This document shows, piece after piece, positions 1 to 8,398 of a DNA stretch of 64,000 bases. Position numbers and translations under genes: made by a program. The stretch comes from Bradyrhizobium jicamae (GTDB lineage: Bacteria > Pseudomonadota > Alphaproteobacteria > Rhizobiales > Xanthobacteraceae). The notes below the pieces were generated by a model. The model searched no databases, had not been told where the DNA came from, and saw nothing but the letters and a program-made list of their open reading frames with translations. Position 1 is the first letter of the stretch; the number at the start of each line of letters is the position of its first letter. The DNA lies in the NCBI RefSeq assembly GCF_018130695.1, contig NZ_JAFCJX010000002.1, positions 310,001 to 374,000 of the forward strand, in the 5' to 3' direction.

Positions 1-88
1 ATCCAGGCGTTTTCGTAAGAGGTACGAGAGCGCCATCAAAGACGCTGTCATCGTCCGCCCTGTGCGCATTTGCGCACTGGAGCGAACG

Positions 89-167
89 ACCCAGTATTCC
101 AGAGGCCTCTCGTCCAATCCCGACTGCCGGTGTTTACTGGATCCCCCGCTTTCGCGGGGGATGACAC
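89..167. repeat. Palindromic intergenic repeat, family A, truncated copy 1
   Basis: The segment starts with the CCCAGTATTCCAGAG core and ends with a perfect CCCCCGC-TTTC-GCGGGGG-type hairpin (143-160) followed by ATGACA. The same core and closing hairpin recur at 59912-60009 and 61442-61540. Unlike those copies, the left-hand TGTCATCCCCGC hairpin is missing here, so this copy looks 5'-truncated. It lies just upstream of the hydrolase start at 183. Confidence 0.8.
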
Positions 168-182
168 TGAGTGTAGGTGCCC

Positions 183-1103
183 ATGGCCGACAACGACGAC
201 ATCCCGTTCAACCGCGATTTTCCGCTGAAGCCTGGCATCGTCGAGGAGGTCCGTCCCGGCGTCCGCCGCGTTCTCTGCAACAATCCGAGCCCGTTCACCT
301 TCACCGGCACCGTCAGCTACATCGTGGGTACCGGCAAGGTCGCGATCATCGACCCGGGGCCGGACAATGCGGCGCATGCGGACGCGCTGCTCGACGCGGT
401 GCGGGGCGAGACGGTGACGCATATCCTGGTCACCCACACCCACCGCGACCATTCGCCGAACACCGCGCGGATCAAGGCCGCGACCGGCGCGACCGTCTAT
501 GCCGAAGGGCCGCACCGCGCCTCGCGCCCGCGCTTCGAGAGCGAGAAGCACAATCCGGAATCCGGCGCCGACCGCGACTTCCGCCCGGACGTGCAGGTCA
601 AGCATGGCGACGTCATCGAAGGCGCAGGTTTTGCGCTCGAGGCGGTGGCAACGCCCGGCCACACCGCGAACCATCTGGCGTTTGCGTGGGGCGAGCGCAG
701 CCTCACTTTCGTCGGCGATCACGTGATGGGTTGGTCGACCTCGATCGTGGCGCCGCCCGACGGCTCGATGATCGACTACATGGCTTCGCTCGACGTGCTG
801 GAGCAGCGCCCCGAGCAATTATACTTCTCCGGCCACGGACCCGAAATTCCCGAAGGCCCGCGCTTCGTCCGCTTCCTGGCGCGCCACCGCCGCGCGCGCG
901 AGACTTCGATCCTGCATCGCCTGGCCAAGGGCGAGGCCGACATCCCGACCATGGTGCGTGCGATTTATATCGGGCTCGATCCGCGCCTTGCGGGCGCCGC
1001 CGGCTATTCGGTGCTGGCGCATCTGGAAGACCTGGTCGCGCGCGGCGTGGTCGCGACCGACGGCGATCCCGTGATCGGCGGCACGTATCGGCTGGCCTCT
1101 TAA
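183..1103 (+). CDS. MBL-fold metallo-hydrolase (LACTB2-like)
   Basis: A 306-residue metallo-beta-lactamase-fold hydrolase, probably cytoplasmic since no signal peptide is visible. The zinc-binding motif HTHRDH is at about residues 85-90, followed by TPGHT (about 158) and GDHVMGW (about 180), which supply further metal ligands. The C-terminal 50 or so residues resemble the small winged-helix tail of LACTB2-type proteins. That group contains ribonucleases and thioesterases, so the substrate cannot be told from sequence. ATG at 183 is preferred over an in-frame GTG six bases upstream, which lies in the flanking repeat. The next gene is convergent, with a palindromic repeat between them. Confidence 0.85.
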   Translation: MADNDDIPFNRDFPLKPGIVEEVRPGVRRVLCNNPSPFTFTGTVSYIVGTGKVAIIDPGPDNAAHADALLDAVRGETVTHILVTHTHRDHSPNTARIKAATGATVYAEGPHRASRPRFESEKHNPESGADRDFRPDVQVKHGDVIEGAGFALEAVATPGHTANHLAFAWGERSLTFVGDHVMGWSTSIVAPPDGSMIDYMASLDVLEQRPEQLYFSGHGPEIPEGPRFVRFLARHRRARETSILHRLAKGEADIPTMVRAIYIGLDPRLAGAAGYSVLAHLEDLVARGVVATDGDPVIGGTYRLAS

Positions 1104-1253
1104 CCTCTCCCCGCTCTTTGCGGGGAGAGGTCGAAATTCGAGCGCAGCTCGAATTTCGGGTGAGGGGCAAGGCACGCTCCCAATCCGACTTCGGTGCTCG
1201 CGGAGAGAAGCCCCTCACCCCAACCCTCTCCCCGCAAGAGCGGGGCGAGGGGG
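1104..1253. repeat. Palindromic repeat, family C, copy 1
   Basis: Two GC-rich hairpins, 1104-1130 (CCTCTCCCCGC core) and 1225-1250, are near-perfect reverse complements of each other, so the whole segment can also fold as one long stem. Between them is an 11-bp perfect inverted repeat, CGAAATTCGAG / CTCGAATTTCG (1132-1158). It sits between the convergent 3' ends of the MBL hydrolase and the DUF1499 gene and could serve as a bidirectional transcription end. Copies 2 and 3 are at 2233-2357 and 25867-25970. Confidence 0.8.
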
Positions 1254-1265
1254 CGCACCTGTGCG

Positions 1266-2123
1266 CTATTTCTTCACCGTCTTCGCCGGCGGGGTCTTGG
1301 TCGGCGGCGGCGTGGCCTTCTTGACCGGCTTTTGCGCGGCCGCTTCGGCGGCGGTGTTGATGTCCTCGATCAGCTTGGTCACGCGCGAGGCGTTGCTGCC
1401 GAGGTCGGCGTCGAAATAGCGCGAGGCGGAACGGATATCGACCCGGGAGTCGTCGCCGTCGGGCGTGACGCGGATCGAGACATCCTCGCGGAATCCCATA
1501 ATCGGCGTGCGCGCCACCGCCTCGATCCGGCCGATCCGGCGCGGCGGCGTCGGCGGGCGCTCGTCGATCACGATCCATTTGCGGCGGTTGACGAGCTTCA
1601 GCGTCACCTCATAGGCGCGGTCGACCGGCACTTCGAGCTCGACCGGCTCGATATCGGGATAGGCGATGCGCTGCTGCTCGGCCGAATAGAGGCCGGCATA
1701 GACGGCCGGATTGACCCCATCGCCGGTGCGCAGGCGCGCCAGCGCCTCGAAGCGCGGCGGATCGATCGGATCGGTGGTGATGTCGTGGATCTTTGGCAGC
1801 TTCTGATATTTGAGGCCGAGATAGGCGGGGTAGGCGAGCACGACCGCGTCGATCAGGAACGCCAGCAGGATGCGGCTCATGCCGCGGCTGCCGTTCTGCC
1901 AGATCGCGGCAAAGGCGCCGAGCCCGACCAGGATCGACAGCCCCGCGCAGGCCAGCGCCCCGAAGAAGGTCGCCATCGCCGGCTTGATCTCGAGGAAATC
2001 GAACCGGACGATGATGACCGAGACCACCACCACGATGACCGAGAAGATCGCAAGGTTGCGCGACCAGGTGGCGAGGCCGGACACGGGCTCCGACTGGTAG
2101 GGAGCGGAAAACCTGCGGGCCAT
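1266..2123 (-). CDS. DUF1499 domain-containing membrane protein
   Basis: A 285-residue protein with three hydrophobic segments near the N-terminus (about residues 20-40, 55-75 and 88-105), followed by a soluble region of about 150 residues matching DUF1499, whose function is not established. The domain shows the family's basic, proline-rich central part and a C-terminal stretch of the type DSRVDIRSASR, followed by a lysine/proline-rich tail. The open frame runs further upstream to 2687, but that extension crosses the family C repeat and the end of the next gene, so the ATG at 2123, giving MARRFSAPYQ, is chosen. Transcribed in the same direction as the upstream acyl-CoA synthetase. Confidence 0.8.
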   Translation of the reverse strand: MARRFSAPYQSEPVSGLATWSRNLAIFSVIVVVVSVIIVRFDFLEIKPAMATFFGALACAGLSILVGLGAFAAIWQNGSRGMSRILLAFLIDAVVLAYPAYLGLKYQKLPKIHDITTDPIDPPRFEALARLRTGDGVNPAVYAGLYSAEQQRIAYPDIEPVELEVPVDRAYEVTLKLVNRRKWIVIDERPPTPPRRIGRIEAVARTPIMGFREDVSIRVTPDGDDSRVDIRSASRYFDADLGSNASRVTKLIEDINTAAEAAAQKPVKKATPPPTKTPPAKTVKK

Positions 2124-2232
2124 TCGATAAAATCTGCCTGATGGTGCTCTGCCGGCGCTTAAGGCCGGCTCCAATGGCCCCGTGAGACCATGGACCTGCG
2201 GCAAATTCAAGGGATTTGGGCTGTCGCCCTTG

Positions 2233-2357
2233 CCTCTCCCGCTTGCGGGGGAGGCCGACGCACTCGAAGAGTGCGGCGGGTGGGGGTCTCTCCGCGCAGA
2301 GAGTCCCAACGCGGAGGCACCCCCACCCCAGCCCTCCCCCGCAAGCGGGAGAGGGGG
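2233..2357. repeat. Palindromic repeat, family C, copy 2
   Basis: A perfect 22-bp inverted repeat, arms 2233-2254 and 2333-2354, each arm itself a hairpin of the form CCTCTCCCGC-TT-GCGGGGGAGG. The centre contains further short GC-rich inverted repeats. It occupies the gap between the acyl-CoA synthetase 3' end (2381) and the DUF1499 start (2123), both on the minus strand. Confidence 0.85.
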
Positions 2358-2380
2358 CTCAGTACCGATGCCGTTGACGC

Positions 2381-4009
2381 TTACGCCGCCGCGTTCGGGA
2401 ATCTGTAGTCCTTGAACTGGTCGCGCAGCGCGGTTTTCAGGATCTTGCCGGTCGCGGTGTGGGGGATGCCGTCGACGAAGGCGACGTCGTCGGGCATCCA
2501 CCATTTGGCGATCTTGCCGTCCATGTATTTCAGGATGTCCTCGCGCGAGGCGTTCTGACCGGCCTTGAGCTGCACGATCAGCAGCGGCCGCTCGTCCCAT
2601 TTGGGATGGTAGATGCCGATCACCGCAGCCTCCGCCACCGCGGGATGGCCGACCGCGAGGTTTTCCAGGTCGATCGACGAGATCCACTCGCCGCCCGACT
2701 TGATGACGTCCTTGGAGCGGTCGGTGATCCGCATGTAGCCATGCGCATCGATCGTGGAGACGTCGCCGGTGTCGAAATAGCCGGCCTCGTCGAGGATGTC
2801 AGCATCGACCCGGAAATAGGCTTTTGCGACCGCGGGACCCGACACTTTGAGGCGGCCGAAGGTCTTGCCGTCCCACGGCAGCTCCTTGCCGGCGTCGTCG
2901 GTGATCTTCATCTGCACGCCGTAGGGCGGGTAGCCCTGGGTCTGCAGGATGTCGAGGGCCTCGTCGCCGGTGCGGCCGGAGAATGGCGGCTTCAGCGTCG
3001 CCAGCGTGCCGATCGGGCTCATCTCGGTCATGCCCCAGGCGTGGCGGACCTCGACGCCCATGTCGAGGAAGTTCTTGATCATCGAGCGCGGCATCGCCGA
3101 GCCGCCGCACACCACCATCTTCAGATGCGGCAGCTTCAGATTGTTTGCCGCCATGTGGTTGAGCAGCATCAGCCACACCGTCGGCACGCCGGCGGTGTAG
3201 GTGACCTTCTCGGTGTCCAGGAGCTCATAGACCGAGGCGCCGTCGAGCTTCGGCCCGGGCATCACCAGCTTGGTGCCCATCGAGGGCGCGGAGAACGCGA
3301 TGCCCCAGCTGTTGGCATGGAACAGCGGAACCACCGGCAACATCGTATCCGCAGCGGAGGTGCCGAGCGCATCCTTGTTGTTGGCCATCAGCGCATGCAG
3401 CACGTTGGAGCGGTGCGAATACAGCACGCCCTTCGGATCGCCCGTGGTCCCCGAGGTATAGCACATCGCGGCCGCGGTGTTTTCGTCGAAATTCTTCCAC
3501 TCGAACTTGCCGTCGGAGGCCGCGATCCAGTCCTCATAGGCGACTACGTTCTTCAGCGTGGTCTCCGGCATATGCGCCTTGTCGGTCAGCACGACATAGC
3601 GCTCGACGCTCGGCAGCGAGCCTGCGATCTTCTCCAGGATCGGAATGAAGGTGAGGTCGGTCATCACCACGCGATCCTGGGCGTGGTTGATGATCCAGGC
3701 GATCTGCTCCGGGAACAGGCGCGGGTTCACGGTATGGCAGATCGCGCCGATCCCCATGATGCCGTACCAGACCTCGAGATGGCGCCAGGTGTTCCAGGCG
3801 ATGGTGGCGACGCGGTCGCCGAGCTTGATGCCGTCGCGTTCCAGGCTCTGCGAGACTTTCAGTGCGCGGGCATGAATTTCGGCGTAATTGGTGCGATGAA
3901 TCGGGCCCTCGACCGACCTTGTAACGACCTCCTGCGTGCCGTGATATTTCGCCGCGTGCTCGATAATCCGATGACACAGCAAAGGCCAGTCTTGCATCAA
4001 GCCAAGCAT
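2381..4009 (-). CDS. Fatty acid--CoA ligase (AMP-binding, medium/long-chain type)
   Basis: A 542-residue ANL-superfamily acyl-CoA synthetase that would activate a fatty acid with ATP and CoA through an acyl-adenylate. Visible motifs are the P-loop-like [11 protein letters not shown] (about residue 185), the adenylate-binding WGMTEMSP (about 335), the hinge TGDVSTID and [17 protein letters not shown] (about 420-445), and the catalytic lysine region TATGKILK near the C-terminus. Length and N-terminus ([11 protein letters not shown]) fit the AlkK/LcfA-like medium-chain synthetases frequent in rhizobia. Start at 4009 is chosen over a codon 18 bases upstream by family similarity. Chain-length preference cannot be read from sequence. 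Confidence 0.9.
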   Translation of the reverse strand: MLGLMQDWPLLCHRIIEHAAKYHGTQEVVTRSVEGPIHRTNYAEIHARALKVSQSLERDGIKLGDRVATIAWNTWRHLEVWYGIMGIGAICHTVNPRLFPEQIAWIINHAQDRVVMTDLTFIPILEKIAGSLPSVERYVVLTDKAHMPETTLKNVVAYEDWIAASDGKFEWKNFDENTAAAMCYTSGTTGDPKGVLYSHRSNVLHALMANNKDALGTSAADTMLPVVPLFHANSWGIAFSAPSMGTKLVMPGPKLDGASVYELLDTEKVTYTAGVPTVWLMLLNHMAANNLKLPHLKMVVCGGSAMPRSMIKNFLDMGVEVRHAWGMTEMSPIGTLATLKPPFSGRTGDEALDILQTQGYPPYGVQMKITDDAGKELPWDGKTFGRLKVSGPAVAKAYFRVDADILDEAGYFDTGDVSTIDAHGYMRITDRSKDVIKSGGEWISSIDLENLAVGHPAVAEAAVIGIYHPKWDERPLLIVQLKAGQNASREDILKYMDGKIAKWWMPDDVAFVDGIPHTATGKILKTALRDQFKDYRFPNAAA

Positions 4010-4125
4010 ACGCAAATCCCTCCTCATTCCTCGCGCATGACCCGCCGGCCTCTCAAGGGGGCGGCGGTGAAATCATGGAACTGACATGAACTCTAGCGCG
4101 GAGAAAGCAAGCCGAAAATGGGCCA

Positions 4126-4173
4126 ACGCGTTTTCGAGCGAAGTGGACACCGGTTCGCGTGAAGAAAACGCGT
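4126..4173. repeat. Short palindromic repeat, family H
   Basis: Perfect 10-bp inverted repeat ACGCGTTTTC (4126-4135) / GAAAACGCGT (4164-4173), with the arms separated by a semi-symmetric spacer containing ACCGGTTCGCG. I recall near-identical elements scattered between genes in Bradyrhizobium. Its presence within the apparent 5' end of the extensin-like reading frame argues that translation of that gene starts downstream. Confidence 0.75.
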
Positions 4174-4247
4174 CAAAAGAAGACCTCAGCGACCCCAATC
4201 GGAACGGAAATGCCTCCGGTGTGAGGTTTGGCCGCGGGCGGGCAGCC

Positions 4248-5273
4248 ATGGTTACCGCTGCGATGGCGCTGATCTGGCTTGGCATGCAAGCAGATCCCGC
4301 CGAGGCGCGGCGGCCGCCGCGCTCGCCCTGGGATGACCTGTTCGGCGGCCCGCCGCCGAAGTTGCGGGGACCGGTCCACCATCACTCGGTCGTGCCGTTG
4401 CCAAAGCCGCGCCCGGCCGAGGCGCCCGCCGCCGAGCCGGAAGAGCCGCCCGCGGCCGAGAAGCAGCCGCCGGCCGGGACGGCCAAGCCGGCAGAGCAGG
4501 CGGCGCCCGCCGCGCCTGCGCAATCGGCCTGCCGGCAGGCGCTGACCGCCGAGATCGCGATCGCACCGAGCATACCGGACATCCATGGCGCCGGCGGCTG
4601 CGGAGGTGAGGATCTGGTGCGGTTGGAAGCGATCGTGCTGCCCGACAGGCGCCAGGTCGCGGTGAAGCCGGCGGCGATCCTCCGCTGCAAGATGGCGACC
4701 GCGATCGCCAACTGGATCCGCTCCGACATCGCGCCGCTGGCGCAAAACCTCGGCAGCACCATCAGCGATCTCGACAACTTCGATTCCTTCGAGTGCCGCG
4801 GCCGTAACCGCATCGTCGGTGCCCAGCTCTCCGAGCACGGCCGCGCCAACGCGCTCGACGTGCGCGCCTTCAAATTGGCCAACGGCAAGCAGATCTCGCT
4901 GACGGATCGCAGCGTGCCGCGGGATCTGCGCGAGACCGTGCTGCATTCGGTCTGCGCGCGGTTCTCGACCGTGCTCGGCCCGGGCTCGGACTGGTACCAC
5001 GAGGACCACATCCATCTCGACCTGATGGAACGGCGCAACAATTACCGGATCTGCCAGTGGAACGTGTACGAACCGCTGCCGCATGTCGCGCCGCTGTTGC
5101 CGGCCGAGCGCCCCGAGGAGGCGCCGCCGCGCGAGGTCGCCGCGAAGTCCGAGGGCAAATCGAACAGTGCCAGGCCCGAAGCGGACAAGTCCGACGAGGA
5201 GGCCGAGCCGGAGGCCCCGGCGGACACAAAGCCGCAGCCAACAAAAAAGCGCCGGCAAAACCGGCGCCTTTAA
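4248..5273 (+). CDS. Extensin-like C-terminal domain protein (exported)
   Basis: A 341-residue protein with an N-terminal hydrophobic signal-like segment ending near AEA (about residues 2-20), a long proline/alanine/glutamate-rich linker (about 25-110), and a domain of about 200 residues matching the bacterial extensin-like C-terminal family. That domain carries SEHGRANALDVRAF and GSDWYHEDHIHLDL, a pattern of His/Asp residues reminiscent of zinc-dependent peptidoglycan peptidases, so a periplasmic wall role is inferred. A lysine/arginine-rich tail ends the protein. The frame is open from 4086, but that part encodes a dispersed repeat; ATG at 4248 gives a good signal peptide. It converges with an L,D-transpeptidase gene. 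Confidence 0.8.
   Translation: MVTAAMALIWLGMQADPAEARRPPRSPWDDLFGGPPPKLRGPVHHHSVVPLPKPRPAEAPAAEPEEPPAAEKQPPAGTAKPAEQAAPAAPAQSACRQALTAEIAIAPSIPDIHGAGGCGGEDLVRLEAIVLPDRRQVAVKPAAILRCKMATAIANWIRSDIAPLAQNLGSTISDLDNFDSFECRGRNRIVGAQLSEHGRANALDVRAFKLANGKQISLTDRSVPRDLRETVLHSVCARFSTVLGPGSDWYHEDHIHLDLMERRNNYRICQWNVYEPLPHVAPLLPAERPEEAPPREVAAKSEGKSNSARPEADKSDEEAEPEAPADTKPQPTKKRRQNRRL
5243..5267 (-). terminator. Rho-independent terminator inside the 3' end of the extensin-like gene
   Basis: Perfect 7-bp stem GCGCCGG (5249-5255) / CCGGCGC (5261-5267) with a 5-base loop. Read on the minus strand it is followed by six consecutive T residues (the A run at 5243-5248), the classical intrinsic terminator layout for the L,D-transpeptidase gene ending at 5300. 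It lies inside the last codons of the convergent extensin-like gene, whose stop is at 5271-5273. The plus-strand T tract (CTTT) is weaker. Confidence 0.85.
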
Positions 5274-5299
5274 TCTCTTTGAGCGTTGCCTTTCGGCGA

Positions 5300-5977
5300 T
5301 CAGTAGTTGGCGTTGCCGCCGCCCTGCAGCGCCATCTGGGGCTTGTAGGGGGAGTCGCCATGCTTCGGCTCGAGCACCACCACGACGGTGCCGACGCCGA
5401 CGCGATCATAGAGGTCGATCGCATCCTCGTTGGTCATGCGGATGCAGCCCGACGAGATCGAGGCGCCGATATATTCCGGCTGGTTGGTGCCGTGGATGCG
5501 GAACAGCGTGTCCTTGCCGCCCGAGTAGAGATACATCGCGCGCGAGCCCATCGGATTGTCAGGGCCCGGAGCGACGTAGGTCGGTACGCCCAGGCGCGAG
5601 ATCTCGCCAGGGGTCGGGTGCCAGGCCGGCCATTCCGTCTTGCTGCCGATCTTGGCGATGCCGGACCAGGCCATGGCTTCTTCGCCGACGGTGATGCCGT
5701 AGCGGATCGCCTTGCCGTCCTTCTGGACGAGGTAGAGATAGTGGTTGTCGGAATCGACCACGATGGAGCCCGGGGCTTCCTTGCGGTGATATTCGACGAT
5801 GGCGCGGCGGAACGGTTCTGCGACCGGCGTCTTCACATAGGTGGTCTTGGCGAGCAGTTCCTTGTCGCGCGGCTTGAAGTTGGCGGTGTTGGTCGCCTCC
5901 CAGGTCGTGGCCTGCATGCAGCCCGACAACATCAGGCCGGTGGCCAGAATCCCCAGGGTCACTTTCAACGATGACAT
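5300..5977 (-). CDS. L,D-transpeptidase (YkuD domain) lipoprotein
   Basis: A 225-residue YkuD-domain protein expected to form 3-3 cross-links in peptidoglycan or to attach proteins to it. Residues 1-20 form a lipoprotein signal with a lipobox at LSGC, suggesting membrane anchoring by a lipidated cysteine. The catalytic motif is intact: FRIHGTNQPEYIG, then SSGCIRMTNED with the nucleophilic cysteine (about residues 170-195). The ATG at 5977 gives the complete lipobox; the open frame upstream has no support. Its 3' end is closed by the strong terminator at 5243-5267. A second L,D-transpeptidase of different architecture lies at 36654-37544. Confidence 0.92.
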   Translation of the reverse strand: MSSLKVTLGILATGLMLSGCMQATTWEATNTANFKPRDKELLAKTTYVKTPVAEPFRRAIVEYHRKEAPGSIVVDSDNHYLYLVQKDGKAIRYGITVGEEAMAWSGIAKIGSKTEWPAWHPTPGEISRLGVPTYVAPGPDNPMGSRAMYLYSGGKDTLFRIHGTNQPEYIGASISSGCIRMTNEDAIDLYDRVGVGTVVVVLEPKHGDSPYKPQMALQGGGNANY

Positions 5978-6318
5978 GACTACAGTTCCAATCGAAAAAC
6001 TACGCCTGAAAGCGCCAAGATTGCGCCCCAAACGCCACGACTCCATTAAGGCGATTATCGCCGAAACCTGCCTTTATTCCCAGCGCTTAGATGCCCGTGA
6101 CGCGCTGCGGGACGCCGCCTGTGGCTTTTTTGCCGCAAGTCTTGTGGCGTCCGTCCGGTTTTTGTGCAAACAGGCAACGGTCGTCGTATCGGTGCCCCGT
6201 CACCGCCACTTCGTTGCCACATATGTGGATGGACGGTTAATGCGACGGTCATGATGCGACCGCCAGAATCGCGCTAACCCCGCCCGATCGCCTGCCTACC
6301 GTTTCCCGGAGTTTCCTG
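5978..6318. other. Divergent intergenic region (L,D-transpeptidase / corA)
   Basis: 341 bases between two divergent genes, presumably holding both promoters. I see no convincing gene, no long hairpin and no recognisable riboswitch. Short imperfect inversions (for example around GCGACGGTCATGATGCGACCGC near 6240-6262) are present but not strong enough to name. Confidence 0.5.
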
Positions 6319-7296
6319 ATGCTGTCGGTGTACGTCCCCTCCGATTTCTCCCTCAAGAAGGCCACCGTCACCGACCTGGCGGCGTTGCCCGACAACGCGG
6401 TCTGGGTCGACCTGGTGAACCCGACCCAGGAGGAGGACCGGGCGGTCGAGAAGCTGGCCGGCATCGCTGTCCCGACGAGGGAAGACATGCAGGAGATCGA
6501 GATCTCCAGCCGTCTCTATCTCGAGAACAGCGCCCGCTACATGACGGCGACGCTGATGTGCCAATCCGACACCGACATGCCCCGCACCACGGCGGTGACC
6601 TTCATCCTGACCGGCCATCGGCTCGTGACCGTGCGCTACGACCTGCCAAAGCCGTTCGCGCTGGTGGAGAACAAGCTGGCGCGGTCCTGCTCGCCCGGCA
6701 TCACCGGCGAGATGGTGCTGATGGAACTGCTGGATGCCGTGATCGACCGCTGCGCCGACATTCTGGAGCGCTGCGGCCTCGAGATCGACGAGGTCTCGCA
6801 CGACATCTTCGAGCCCGAGAGCGAGCGCCATGGCCATGCCAAGCAGTATTCGCAGATCCTGATCGCAATCGGCCGCAAGGGCGACCTGACCTCCAAGGTC
6901 CGCGAAAGCCTGGTCTCGATCGGCCGGCTGGTCGCTTTCCTGTCCGCGGTGATCGAAGGCATCAAATGGTCCAAGGACATGCGCGAGCAGCTCAAGACCA
7001 TGCAGCGTGACGTCGTGTCGCTGACCGATCACGCCTCCTATCTCTCCAACAAGATCACCTTCGTGCTGGACGCCATGCTCGGCGTCGTCAATCTCGAGCA
7101 GAACAACATCATCAAGCTGTTCTCGGTGATGGCCGTGGTGCTGATGCCGCCGACCCTGATCGCCTCGATCTACGGCATGAATTTCAAGTTGATGCCCGAG
7201 CTTGAATGGGCCCACGGCTATCCGATGGCGCTTTTGATGATGCTGGCGGCGGCGATCGTGCCGTACTGGATCTTCAAGTGGAAGAAGTGGCTGTGA
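6319..7296 (+). CDS. corA: Magnesium/divalent cation transporter CorA
   Basis: A 325-residue CorA-family inner-membrane channel for Mg2+ (also Co2+/Ni2+ in the family). The long N-terminal cytoplasmic domain is followed by two C-terminal transmembrane helices (about residues 265-287 and 302-321), separated by the signature YGMNF loop (about 288) that forms the pore entrance. The short basic C-terminus KWKKWL is typical. ATG at 6319 follows a GGAG-like ribosome site (CCCGGAG). A HicAB module follows 26 bases downstream on the same strand and could be co-transcribed, but the functions look unrelated. Confidence 0.93.
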   Translation: MLSVYVPSDFSLKKATVTDLAALPDNAVWVDLVNPTQEEDRAVEKLAGIAVPTREDMQEIEISSRLYLENSARYMTATLMCQSDTDMPRTTAVTFILTGHRLVTVRYDLPKPFALVENKLARSCSPGITGEMVLMELLDAVIDRCADILERCGLEIDEVSHDIFEPESERHGHAKQYSQILIAIGRKGDLTSKVRESLVSIGRLVAFLSAVIEGIKWSKDMREQLKTMQRDVVSLTDHASYLSNKITFVLDAMLGVVNLEQNNIIKLFSVMAVVLMPPTLIASIYGMNFKLMPELEWAHGYPMALLMMLAAAIVPYWIFKWKKWL

Positions 7297-7322
7297 CGCT
7301 GGCAGGATGATGCATCGCCCAC

Positions 7323-7520
7323 ATGATGAAGGTCAGGGACATCATTCGCTTGCTGGAGGAGGACGGCTGGTTCTTGGTTGCTACCCGCGGGAGCCATCGT
7401 CAGTACAAGCATCCCGTCCGGCCCGGGCGGGTTACCGTAGCAGGTAAGCCTTCCGAGGACCTTGCGCCGGGAACTTTGAACAGTATCTTGAAGCAATCCG
7501 GTCTTAAGGAGCGGGATTGA
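7323..7520 (+). CDS. hicA: HicA family toxin (mRNA interferase)
   Basis: A 65-residue HicA-type protein with the double-stranded-RNA-binding-like fold of the family. The essential histidine lies in the GSHRQYKHP motif (about residues 23-31), and LAPGTLNSILKQSG near the C-terminus is characteristic. HicA toxins cleave mRNA and are neutralised by HicB, encoded directly downstream with a one-base overlap. Two adjacent ATG codons (7323 and 7326) are possible starts. Toxin-first gene order is standard for this family. Confidence 0.9.
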   Translation: MMKVRDIIRLLEEDGWFLVATRGSHRQYKHPVRPGRVTVAGKPSEDLAPGTLNSILKQSGLKERD

Positions 7521-7726
7521 TGCGCTACGCTGTCGTAATCGAGAAAGCCGAGGGCAATTATTCGGCCTATGTGCCGGACTTGCCGGGTTGCGTCGCTACT
7601 GGTGACAGCGTCGCCACTGTGGAGAGCGAAATTCGCGAAGCGATCCGCTTTCACATCGAAGGATTACAGGCCGATGGCCTAGTTGTCCCAGAACCGACCA
7701 GCATCGCAGAATATGTCGAAGCGTGA
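7520..7726 (+). CDS. hicB: HicB family antitoxin
   Basis: A 68-residue HicB-type antitoxin. The pattern YAVVIEKAEGNYSAYVPDLPGC is the degenerate RNase-H-like fold of HicB, and the C-terminus EPTSIAEYVEA is typical of the short form that lacks an appended DNA-binding domain. The ATG at 7520 shares its A with the hicA stop (TGATG), indicating translational coupling. Without a clear ribbon-helix-helix or helix-turn-helix, autoregulation by this protein is uncertain. Confidence 0.9.
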   Translation: MRYAVVIEKAEGNYSAYVPDLPGCVATGDSVATVESEIREAIRFHIEGLQADGLVVPEPTSIAEYVEA

Positions 7727-7825
7727 TCGGTTCGCCTCATTTCCTCCCCTAAAATTTGAGCGTTGCGCTGAACGTTTGGGCGAAACTTGTCTGCGATAAC
7801 GCGCTCCTCAGGCCGGAGGACAGCA

Positions 7826-8044
7826 ATGGTTGAGAGAGTGATAAGACCGGTGCGCAATGTCATCGACTTTGCGCGCTATCAACAAGACCGCACGCTCGGC
7901 AAGGTGCAACCGATGCCGGCGCGCGCGTGCCGCCATTGTGGCGCAGCGCTGCTCGATGGCGAGAACGAAGACGACTGCTCCAGCGCATTCAATGTCGGCG
8001 CGCTGCAGCCTCGTGAGAAGCCGCGCAGGTTCTACGCGGACTAA
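7826..8044 (+). CDS. Small conserved-looking protein with possible zinc ribbon
   Basis: A 72-residue protein preceded by a strong ribosome site (GGAGGA at 7815-7820), which fixes the start at the ATG of 7826 rather than the longer open frame from 7787. The centre contains CRHCG and, about 13 residues on, DDC, which could form a partial zinc-binding knuckle. Function unknown. Confidence 0.6.
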   Translation: MVERVIRPVRNVIDFARYQQDRTLGKVQPMPARACRHCGAALLDGENEDDCSSAFNVGALQPREKPRRFYAD

Positions 8045-8396
8045 CTCACGCTCTAACAACGAGGCAGGAGCCTCGTTGCCTCGTTGCAAATGCCGCCCCG
8101 GCATCTGCAGTCGAAGCCATCCCGAGAAAGCGGTCGCGGCGGCGGCCGGGGATTGCTCCTTCACCGTCATTCCACAAGCGATAGCTCTCAGCAGTGCTGC
8201 GGATTGCCGTTAGCGAAATTTCGGCGCCAACTCGTACGAGCTGTTCCCTAGTGGGCCAAGGTTGACATCGTTAGCATTAGGTAACGGCGATGGTCGCGAT
8301 TTTCTGGCTACGATTTTCGGCTTCTTGGTAGCTGGAACGTAAGGTGGCCGTTCGCCTGCATCAATTTCCGGCGGCAAGGACCTGCGAAAGTCGTAC
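8045..8396. other. 352-bp stretch without a convincing gene
   Basis: Contains only a low-confidence minus-strand frame (8210-8398). The direct or inverted sequence CAACGAGGCAGGAGCCTCGTTGCCTCGTTG near 8056-8086 forms a short hairpin (AACGAGGC / GCCTCGTT) shortly after the preceding gene. It could act as a transcription end but lacks a T tract. Confidence 0.45.
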
Positions 8397-8398
8397 AT
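8210..8398 (-). CDS. Possible small lysine/proline-rich protein
   Basis: A 62-residue minus-strand frame starting at ATG 8398 and rich in Pro, Lys and Arg. The start overlaps the ATG of the divergent gene at 8397 by two bases. No domain is recognised. The composition could equally be a shadow of non-coding DNA, so this is listed only as a candidate. Confidence 0.2.
   Translation of the reverse strand: MYDFRRSLPPEIDAGERPPYVPATKKPKIVARKSRPSPLPNANDVNLGPLGNSSYELAPKFR

Noticed and set aside
5978..6318. Mg2+ riboswitch upstream of corA
   Set aside because: No structure resembling the known M-box or mgtA leaders could be traced.
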